DNA of 64,000 bases from JAICNG01 sp035249985 (GTDB taxonomy: Bacteria; Gemmatimonadota; Gemmatimonadetes; Gemmatimonadales; Gemmatimonadaceae). Each line of letters opens with the position of its first letter. Position 1 is the first letter of the stretch. Location of the stretch: assembly GCA_035249985.1 (NCBI GenBank), contig DATFFP010000073.1, forward strand, positions 1-64,000. The letters run 5' to 3'. Shown here piece by piece: positions 57,964-64,000 of the stretch. The notes under the pieces were generated by a model. The model did no database searches. It was not told the DNA's origin and saw nothing but the letters and a program-made list of their open reading frames with translations. Position numbers and translations under genes: made by a program.

Positions 57964-58018
57964 AGGTCGTCGAGGACGTCGAGGTAAGTCGACGATCCCT
58001 CGACACCCTCGACGACCT
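57964..58018. repeat. AGGTCGTCGAGG inverted repeat before the symporter gene
   Basis: AGGTCGTCGAGG (57964-57975) pairs exactly with CCTCGACGACCT (58007-58018), and inner GTCGAGG (57978-57984) with CCTCGAC (57998-58004), each separated by AC. It lies in the 77-base gap between the kinase and the symporter, and is related to the copy at 27094-27179. Confidence 0.85.
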
Positions 58019-58033
58019 GACACCGCGAGGACC

Positions 58034-59284
58034 GTGAGCTCCACCTCCCGCGTTCTGCTCGCCCTCGTCGCCGGCCTCCTCGCCGGCGTCGCGATCGCTG
58101 CGCTCGACTCGCCTGAGGCGCGGACTGTCGCCGCGGTCATCGAGCCCATCGGGACGCTCTGGGTCCGGGCGCTCCAGATGGTGCTCATTCCACTCGTCCT
58201 GTCGCTGCTCGTCACGGGCATCGTCGCCACCGTCGACACAGGCGCCACTGGCCGGCTGGGCGCCGCCGCGCTCGGCGTCTTCCTCGCGCTCCTCGCCGGG
58301 ACCGCCCTCGTGAGCGCGCTGATCGCGACACCACTCGTCGCTCGCATTCCCGTCGATCCGGAAACCACCGCGCTCATGCGGTCGACCATGGACAGCTCCG
58401 TGGTCGCGACCGCCCGCCAACTCCCGAACTTCTCCGATCTCATCGTCAGCATCGTCCCGGCGAATCCCATTCGCGCCGCGGCCGATGGAGCGATGCTGCC
58501 CCTCGTGACCTTCGCGATTCTTTTCGGGCTCGCGCTGGCACGCACCGGTGTCGAGCGGCGCGACGCCGTCGCGCACGTCTTTCGGGCGATCGCCGACGCG
58601 ATGACCGTGATCGTCGGCTGGTTGATCGCGGTGGCGCCGCTCGGCGTGTTCGCGCTCGCGATGACGCTCGTCGTTCGCACGGGTCTCGGGGCAGTGCGCG
58701 CGCTCGCGCTGTACATCGCGCTGATCAGCGGGGTCATCATCCTGGTGACGCTTCTCCTGTATGTGGTCGCCGTCACCGTGGGACGTCAGCCGCTGGCTCG
58801 CTTCGCGCGAGCGCTCGTTCCGCCGCAGGCGATCGCCTTCAGCGCGCGGTCATCACTCGCCGCGCTGCCCGCGATGGTCGAATCGGCGCGTACCCGATTG
58901 GGCTTCCCGGCCTCGGTGACGAGCTTCGTGCTGCCGCTTGCTGTCACGACGCTGCGTCTGTCGACGCCGATCATGTGGAGCGTCGCGATTCCCTTTCTGG
59001 CGCGACTCTACGGAATCACGATCGCGCCCGAGCAGTTCGTCCTGCTGCTCGGCACCAGCATTCTCATGAGCTTCAGCGTTCCGGGGCTGCCGAGCGCGAG
59101 CATTTTTCTCATGGGTCCATTTCTCACCGGGCTCGGGATTCCGATCGAGGCGATCGGCCTGCTCATCGCGGCCGATTCGATTCCCGATCTGTTCAAGGGA
59201 GTGTTGAACGTCACGGGGCACGTGACATCGGCGGCGGTGGTCGTTGCGAGAACGGGCACGGCACAGGCGCTGGAGAAGCGCTAA
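58034..59284 (+). CDS. Dicarboxylate/amino acid:cation symporter (DAACS, Glt family)
   Basis: An inner-membrane symporter of 416 residues with the Glt-type fold of eight helices plus two re-entrant hairpins. QMVLIPLVLSLLVTGIV (TM2), IVPANPIRAAADGAMLPLVTF (helix 3-4 region) and the serine-rich HP1 motif ARSSLAALPAMVE are clear. The usual NMDGT motif of helix 7 is missing: VLPLAVTTLRLSTPIMW stands there, so substrate specificity may differ. HP2 is SFSVPGLPSASIFLMGPF. The start is GTG at 58034 after a hairpin repeat; the C-terminus ALEKR is encoded by the repeat at 59266-59353. Confidence 0.9.
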   Translation: MSSTSRVLLALVAGLLAGVAIAALDSPEARTVAAVIEPIGTLWVRALQMVLIPLVLSLLVTGIVATVDTGATGRLGAAALGVFLALLAGTALVSALIATPLVARIPVDPETTALMRSTMDSSVVATARQLPNFSDLIVSIVPANPIRAAADGAMLPLVTFAILFGLALARTGVERRDAVAHVFRAIADAMTVIVGWLIAVAPLGVFALAMTLVVRTGLGAVRALALYIALISGVIILVTLLLYVVAVTVGRQPLARFARALVPPQAIAFSARSSLAALPAMVESARTRLGFPASVTSFVLPLAVTTLRLSTPIMWSVAIPFLARLYGITIAPEQFVLLLGTSILMSFSVPGLPSASIFLMGPFLTGLGIPIEAIGLLIAADSIPDLFKGVLNVTGHVTSAAVVVARTGTAQALEKR

Positions 59285-59353
59285 GGGCGCTGGAGAAGCG
59301 CTGGGTGGCGCAGGCGAAGTTCCAGCGGTTCTTCAGCGCTCTTCCAGCGCCCT
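59266..59353. repeat. GGCGCTGGAGAAGCGCT direct and inverted repeat (family with 3791-3879)
   Basis: GGCGCTGGAGAAGCGCT occurs at 59266-59282 and 59286-59302 (period 20), and its near-complement AGCGCTCTTCCAGCGCCC at 59336-59353. The first copy is coding (symporter C-terminus) and the TAA falls between the two copies. The rest of the gap to 59509 shows nothing specific. Confidence 0.85.
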
Positions 59354-59508
59354 CTCCGAACCATTATCCTCTCCCTCGGCCGGTTCCGGGCGGCCAACGG
59401 TCCGCGTGAAGAGTTCAACTCACCCGATGCTGTGGATAGTCAGAAAACCCTGACTTCCAGCCCGAGAGCCGCGGACACCGGGCATTCATGGAAGAAAGGG
59501 GTGTGTCC

Positions 59509-60861
59509 ATGTCCAGCGCCCAACTGCCGGACCGCGCGTCGCTCGAGTTCCTGAAGAAACGCGCGAAGGTGCTCCTCCTCGAGCTGCGCCAGCGAGAACC
59601 ACGCGCGAAGCTCGCTGACGCGCAGCTCGCCATTGCACGTGAGTACGGCTTCCCGAGCTGGCGCGCGTTGAAGGCCGAAATCGATCGACGCCGGGCGCCA
59701 ATCCTCACGTCGTTCTTCGCTGCCTGTCACACCGGGGATGTCGCGACGCTTCGCGATCTCCTGGCGCGTGAGCCCGGCCTCGTTCGGGAGCGCACGCCCG
59801 AAGGGAGCACCGGTTTGCACCTCGCGGTCGCGCACCTCGACGCCGTGCATCTTCTCCTCGAGCACGACGCCGATCCCAATGCACGCGACGCAGGGGACAA
59901 CGCATACCCGCTGCACTTCGCGGTTGGTCCAGGCCGAGTGGAGGTCGTGCGCGCTCTGCTCGACGCAGGCGGCGACGTGCACGGTGTCGGCGATGCACAC
60001 CAGCTCGAAGTCATCGGGTGGGCGACCTGCTTCGGCCCGACCATTCCGACCGACGTTCTCGCGCTGCTACTCGAACGCGGCGCGCGACATCACATCTTCT
60101 CGGCCATCGCCACGCGCGACCTCGACACGATCCAAAAGCTGGTCGAGGAGAACCCCGACGCGCTCCTGCGGCGGCTGTCCCGCACCGAGAATCGCCAAAC
60201 CGCACTCCATTACGTGATCGCCCCGCCCGACGGGCTGCTTGGCGGCGGGTTCAGGACGGGAGATCACTATGCAATGCTGGATCTGCTGATCGAGCTCGGC
60301 GCCGATCTCGACGCCGAGGATGACAAAGGGCGCACCCCGCTGGCGGTCGCGATGCTGCGCGGCGACGCACAGGCAATGCGTCGCCTCAAGGCTGCCGGAG
60401 CGAAGGAGCCTCGACACGAGCGACGGTCGGAGGTCGCCACGCTCGTTCACAGCGTAACGACGGTACACCCGATGATCCGCGTACCGAACGTCCGAGAGAC
60501 GGTCGAGTGGTATCGGGCAATCGGGTTCGCGCTCGAGGGAGCGCACGAGATCGACACCGAAGCCGCATGGGCGGGAATGTCACTCGGAGGCGCCTACCTC
60601 ATGTTCGTGCCGAGAGGGTCCGCGAGCGCGGAGCGCGAAGTGAGCTTCTGGCTCCGGACGAATCGCATCGATGACCTCTACGACGCCCTCAAGCAGCGGC
60701 AGCTGGATCGTGCACGAGCGGTCCTCGCCGGAGAGACTCCCGCGATTCCGGAGGCACGCTTCACCGGCGACATCCACGAGACCTTCTACGGCCAACGCGA
60801 GTTCTCGATCGTCGATCTCAATGGGTACGAGCTGAACTTCACGCAGCCCCTGAAGACCTAA
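59509..60861 (+). CDS. Ankyrin-repeat protein fused to a VOC (glyoxalase-like) domain
   Basis: A 450-residue two-part protein. An N-terminal helical segment (LPDRASLEFLKKRAKVLLLE, AIAREYGFPSWRALKAEI) resembles that found before ankyrins in related proteins. About five ankyrin repeats occupy residues 62-300 (ACHTGDVATLRDLLAREPG, STGLHLAVAHLDAVHLLLEH, AYPLHFAVGPGRVEVVRALL and later units). The VOC domain fills about 318-450 (MIRVPNVRETVEWYRAIGF and FSIVDLNGYELNF). The ATG at 59509 has AAAGGGG 8 bases upstream; an ATG at 59488 is possible. The function is unknown; ankyrins would mediate binding. Confidence 0.9.
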   Translation: MSSAQLPDRASLEFLKKRAKVLLLELRQREPRAKLADAQLAIAREYGFPSWRALKAEIDRRRAPILTSFFAACHTGDVATLRDLLAREPGLVRERTPEGSTGLHLAVAHLDAVHLLLEHDADPNARDAGDNAYPLHFAVGPGRVEVVRALLDAGGDVHGVGDAHQLEVIGWATCFGPTIPTDVLALLLERGARHHIFSAIATRDLDTIQKLVEENPDALLRRLSRTENRQTALHYVIAPPDGLLGGGFRTGDHYAMLDLLIELGADLDAEDDKGRTPLAVAMLRGDAQAMRRLKAAGAKEPRHERRSEVATLVHSVTTVHPMIRVPNVRETVEWYRAIGFALEGAHEIDTEAAWAGMSLGGAYLMFVPRGSASAEREVSFWLRTNRIDDLYDALKQRQLDRARAVLAGETPAIPEARFTGDIHETFYGQREFSIVDLNGYELNFTQPLKT

Positions 60862-60865
60862 CGGG

Positions 60866-62650
60866 TCACGGCGTCGCGACCATGGCTCGCTGGGCCCCCT
60901 CTGCCGCGGGTCTCCGCTCGCCGACTTGCTGCCGCCACATGGCGTAATACAGCCCAGTGAGCTCGAGCAGCTCCTCGTGGCGGCCGGTCTCGATCACGCG
61001 CCCGCGCTCGAGCACGTAGATCCGGTCGGCATGCATCACCGTCGAGAGGCGGTGCGCGATCAACACCGTGATCACGTTCGACGTCGTCGCCACGGAGCGC
61101 ATGGTCCGGCTGATCTCCTCCTCGGTGAGCGAGTCGAGCGACGACGTCGCCTCGTCGAACACCAGGAGATGCGGCTTTCGGAGCAGCGCCCGAGCGATGG
61201 CGAGGCGCTGCTTCTCGCCCCCTGAGATCTTCATACCTCCTTCACCGATGACGGTGTCGAGCCCGCGGTCGGCGCGGCGCAGCAGTCCGTCCGCCGCCGC
61301 CTGATGCAGCACCGCCAGGCAGTCGGCATCGCTCGCACCCGGACGCGCGAACAAGAGGTTCTCTCGAATCGACCCCGAGAAGAGCTGCGTCTCCTGCGTC
61401 ACGAGGCCGATGCGCTCGCGCAGGCGATCGAGGTTCACGCGGGTGCTCTCGACACCGTTGTAGAGAATGCGACCCGCTTTCGGCGAATACAGCCCGACGA
61501 GGAGCTTGACGAGTGTGCTCTTGCCGGCGCCTGACGGGCCGACGAACGCCACCGTCTCTCCCCGCTGAACGCGGAAGCTCACATCGGTGAGCGCGGGGGT
61601 GGACGCCGTTTGATGGGTGAAGGTGACGCGATCGAATTCGAGCACGCGTAAATCATCGACGGGCACCGGCGATGTCGGCTTCGGATCGGGAGGTGTGCTC
61701 AGGATCTGCTCGAAATTGGCCAGCGACGCTTCCGTCTCGCGGTAGATGTTGATGACGTTCCCCATCTCCTGGAGCGGGCCGAAGATGAAGAACGAGTAGA
61801 TGAGCAGGGAGAAGAACTGCCCGACGGTGATCTCCTGCGTGAAGATCAGGTAGAGCATGAGCAGCAGGATCATCGTCCGCACGAAGTTGACCGCGGTGCC
61901 CTGCACGAAGCTGAGACTGCGGATGTAGCGAACCTTTCGCAGCTCGAGCTTGAGGATCTTCTCGGTCGTCGCCGTCAGCCGAGCGACTTCCTGGTCAGCG
62001 AGCCCCAGGCTCTTCACCAACTCGATGTTGCGCAGCGACTCGGTCGTCGCGCCGGCCAGCGCGGTCGTCTCGGCGACGATTTGCTTCTGGAGCACCTTGA
62101 TCTTGCGGCTGAGCACGGAGCTCAACCCGCCGAGGATCGGAATCGTCGCGAGGTAGGCGGGTGCGATCGACCAGTGCGCATTGAATGCGTAGATCATCAC
62201 GAACACGACGCCGACGAGCGTGGTGAACATGATGTTCACGAACGCCGCGATGAAACGCTCGACGTCGGAGCGCACCTTCTGGAGCTTGCCGAGCGTTTCG
62301 CCGCTGCGCTGATCCTCGAAGACCTGGAACGGAAGGGCGAGCGAGTGGCGAATACCATCGGAATACAGATCGACGCCGACACGCTGCGTGATGACGTTGA
62401 CGAAGTAGTCCTGGAAGTTCTTCGCGACGCGGGAGACGAACGCGACGCCGACCGCGGCCGCGAGCAGCAATCCGACGCCGCGGAAGAATTCGCGGGTGGT
62501 GTGCTCGCGGAATTTCGTCGCGTAGTCGTCGATGATGTGCCGGAAGATCAGCGGATCCAGCAGCGAGAAGATCTGATTGATCGCGGCGAGCACGAGGGCA
62601 AGAACGACGATGCCCGAGTAGCGGCGGAGATAGCTAAACAGAAGGCGCAT
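60866..62650 (-). CDS. ABC transporter ATP-binding/permease (exporter, MsbA/LmrA type)
   Basis: A half-size ABC exporter of 594 residues: six-span transmembrane domain (about 1-310, opening MRLLFSYLRRYSGIVVLALV) plus an NBD. Walker A is GPSGAGKST near residue 373, the signature ISGGEKQRLAIARALL, Walker B LLVFDEATSSLDS and the H-loop VLIAHRLSTV. It would work as a homodimer. The substrate could be a lipid or a drug. It ends close to, and converges on, the ankyrin-VOC gene (4-base gap) and diverges from the OmpA gene. A GTG/ATG ambiguity does not arise. Confidence 0.95.
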   Translation of the reverse strand: MRLLFSYLRRYSGIVVLALVLAAINQIFSLLDPLIFRHIIDDYATKFREHTTREFFRGVGLLLAAAVGVAFVSRVAKNFQDYFVNVITQRVGVDLYSDGIRHSLALPFQVFEDQRSGETLGKLQKVRSDVERFIAAFVNIMFTTLVGVVFVMIYAFNAHWSIAPAYLATIPILGGLSSVLSRKIKVLQKQIVAETTALAGATTESLRNIELVKSLGLADQEVARLTATTEKILKLELRKVRYIRSLSFVQGTAVNFVRTMILLLMLYLIFTQEITVGQFFSLLIYSFFIFGPLQEMGNVINIYRETEASLANFEQILSTPPDPKPTSPVPVDDLRVLEFDRVTFTHQTASTPALTDVSFRVQRGETVAFVGPSGAGKSTLVKLLVGLYSPKAGRILYNGVESTRVNLDRLRERIGLVTQETQLFSGSIRENLLFARPGASDADCLAVLHQAAADGLLRRADRGLDTVIGEGGMKISGGEKQRLAIARALLRKPHLLVFDEATSSLDSLTEEEISRTMRSVATTSNVITVLIAHRLSTVMHADRIYVLERGRVIETGRHEELLELTGLYYAMWRQQVGERRPAAEGAQRAMVATP

Positions 62651-62768
62651 GGCGTGTAGGCTATTGGACGTGCGTCACAAACGCAAAACCGCGACGGAAC
62701 GTTCGGTGGCACGTCCCCTGCCGCACGTTGTCCCGATTCAGATGTCTTCCTCAACCAGGGCTCGACCC

Positions 62769-63452
62769 ATGACTTCAGTCTCTCATCGCGGTGCACGCCT
62801 TACGATTGCCGTGCTCGCGTCAACAATCGTCGCGAGCGGATGCTCGAGTCTGAGCCGCACCGAAAAGGGCGCGATCATCGGGGCGGGCGCCGGCGGGGCG
62901 ATCGGCGGCGTCATCGGCAATCAGACCGGCTCGACCACGCGCGGCGCGATCATCGGGGCCGTCGTGGGCGGCGTCGTCGGTGGCGTCATCGGACGGCAAA
63001 TGGACAAGCAGGCTGGCGAGCTCGCGCAAAACATCCCCGGGGCGAAAGTCGAGCGCGTCGGAGAGGGCATTCACGTCACGTTCGAATCGGGATTGCTCTA
63101 CGACTTCGACTCGGACCGCGTGCGTCAGGAGGCAGCGACGAATCTGCGGAACCTCGCATCGAGTCTCGGCGAGTATCCGAACACCGACCTGCTGATCGTC
63201 GGTCACACCGATTCGGACGGCCCCGATTCGTACAACTGGAATCTCTCCGAGCGGAGAGCGACGTCGGCAGCCGATTACCTTGCGGCCCAAGGCGTTGCGC
63301 GCACACGTCTCCGCACCGCCGGACGTGGCGAAACCGAGCCGTTGGCGACGAACGATACCGACGCCGGACGGCAACAGAACCGCAGGGTCGAAGTGGCGAT
63401 CTTCGCGAGCGAAGCGTACCGGAACCAATTGAAGCGACAATACGCTCCGTAA
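62769..63452 (+). CDS. OmpA-family lipoprotein (YiaD/Pal-like) with glycine-zipper
   Basis: An outer-membrane lipoprotein of 227 residues. The signal peptide ends in a lipobox (VASGC, Cys25). Residues 34-85 form a glycine-zipper motif (GAIIGAGAGGAIGGVIGNQ and GAIIGAVVGGVVGGVIGRQ). The OmpA-C domain (about 105-215) has LLYDFDSDRVRQEA, TDLLIVGHTDSDGPDSYN, LSERRATSAADYLAAQGV and QQNRRVEVAI; the peptidoglycan-binding Asp and Arg are present. ATG at 62769 is preferred because a signal follows directly; an ATG at 62742 is also in frame. It anchors the envelope to peptidoglycan (family role). Confidence 0.93.
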   Translation: MTSVSHRGARLTIAVLASTIVASGCSSLSRTEKGAIIGAGAGGAIGGVIGNQTGSTTRGAIIGAVVGGVVGGVIGRQMDKQAGELAQNIPGAKVERVGEGIHVTFESGLLYDFDSDRVRQEAATNLRNLASSLGEYPNTDLLIVGHTDSDGPDSYNWNLSERRATSAADYLAAQGVARTRLRTAGRGETEPLATNDTDAGRQQNRRVEVAIFASEAYRNQLKRQYAP

Positions 63453-63485
63453 GCTCCGGAAGGAGCGGCGTTCGGGGTGAGCCCG

Positions 63486-63836
63486 TCAGCCCGTGAGCGG
63501 GGGGCGCTGCTCGATCCCGCTCGCCGCTTCGTCCACTCGCCTGATGTACCGACCGACGGATTCGTCAGCCACACGGCTGGGAATCACGAACTGCGCGTCA
63601 TCGGGTTGAAGCTTCGAGCGTTGCGGGCCCTCATCGACCATGAGATCGCCGCCCTTGGCCTGCACCGCGCGCTCGAATCGCTCCACGGCCTCGAGGAGGC
63701 TGACGAGGTCCTCGCTCGACTCTTCCCCCGTCAGCACGACCCCGCGGTCAGACAGCCGGGCCGCAATGTCGAGCCCGACTCGTTCGCGCTCATCGTGGCG
63801 CTCGTCGCCCCGATCCTGCTCTATCGCATCAGTCAT
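63486..63836 (-). CDS. Conserved-looking hypothetical protein (116 aa)
   Basis: Not recognised by name. The acidic, helical protein shows EDLVSLLEAVERFERAVQAKGGDLMVDEGP near residues 40-70, followed by QPDDAQFVIPSRVADESVGRYI (trimmed to QPDDAQFVIPSRVADES) and a C-terminal helix. The pattern of Glu/Arg and spaced hydrophobics suggests a small globular protein with a conserved core. No membrane segment. It is convergent with the OmpA gene. The remaining 164 bases to the window end (63837-64000) contain no gene I can support. Confidence 0.65.
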   Translation of the reverse strand: MTDAIEQDRGDERHDERERVGLDIAARLSDRGVVLTGEESSEDLVSLLEAVERFERAVQAKGGDLMVDEGPQRSKLQPDDAQFVIPSRVADESVGRYIRRVDEAASGIEQRPPLTG

Positions 63837-64000
63837 GGTCGCTCCCTGAGGGGTTATCGAATCACGGGCGATAGCGGCGCAAGCCCGGTGCCGCGCTGGC
63901 GGAGGCGCCGTTGTCTTCTTGGCAACGGGGTCAACTCGGAAAAGCGTGGTCCATTCTCTGCACCAGACGCTTCAATATGCCGACTTCGGCCGACTGTCCC

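Overview
The window is about 66% GC, densely coded on both strands, and reads as the chromosome of an environmental Gram-negative bacterium. Several traits fit a Gemmatimonadota-type lineage: a large Ser/Thr kinase fused to membrane segments and TPRs, an outer-membrane plug-only protein, a beta-propeller/amidohydrolase fusion, DUF885 and S9 peptidases, many secreted lipoproteins, and many intergenic inverted repeats. This placement is inference from gene content; there is no rRNA or other phylogenetic marker except bS21. I saw no tRNA, rRNA, CRISPR array, prophage or transposase.

Layout. 1-7 kb: a prephenate dehydratase cut by the window edge, small conserved proteins, TM2 and OsmC proteins, MsrA, and an HTH/ABC-2 export operon. 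7.0-7.7 kb: an IR-bounded element carrying a GxxExxY (PD-(D/E)XK-like) gene. 7.7-11.3 kb: secreted propeller lipoprotein, serine hydrolase, TonB plug protein. 11.4-18.2 kb: TetR-TolC-MFP-RND efflux operon (minus strand) with a palindromic operator. 18.7-24.5 kb: cytochrome P450, then a glycosylhydrolase/YceI/LytS/LytT minus-strand block. 24.7-36.8 kb: DUF885 hydrolase, DinB, DUF1761, and a set of D-amino-acid or peptide genes (N-acyl-D-amino-acid deacylase, ornithine-cyclodeaminase family, membrane dipeptidase, D-threonine-aldolase-like) interleaved with a transporter, a PKD lipoprotein and a TagI glycosylase. 37-46 kb: a PGRS-like glycine-rich lipoprotein, a NUDIX protein, a giant propeller-amidohydrolase, an ORF-less relative of the 7-kb element, and an S9 peptidase. 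46-53 kb: DUF4142, histidine kinase, bS21, DEAD-box helicase, TonB siderophore receptor. 53-64 kb: antiporter-rhodanese fusion interrupted by an in-frame TGA, kinase-TPR protein, Glt-type symporter, ankyrin-VOC fusion, ABC exporter, OmpA lipoprotein, and one small conserved protein.

Most notable. (1) A TGA sits exactly at the second Cys of the YC-A-C-P motif in the rhodanese domain of the antiporter; the frame stays open and rhodanese-like for 41 more codons to a TAG followed by a hairpin, so this is either a selenocysteine codon or a very recent nonsense change. (2) Two homologous CATCCAGG...CCTGGATG elements, one with and one without the GxxExxY gene. (3) Several families of long perfect or composite inverted repeats that abut or supply stop codons, so that gene 3' ends and C-terminal residues derive from repeats. 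(4) A structured, possibly switch-like leader upstream of the PKD lipoprotein. (5) Apparent over-use of the octamer GCCTAACG/CGTTAGGC.
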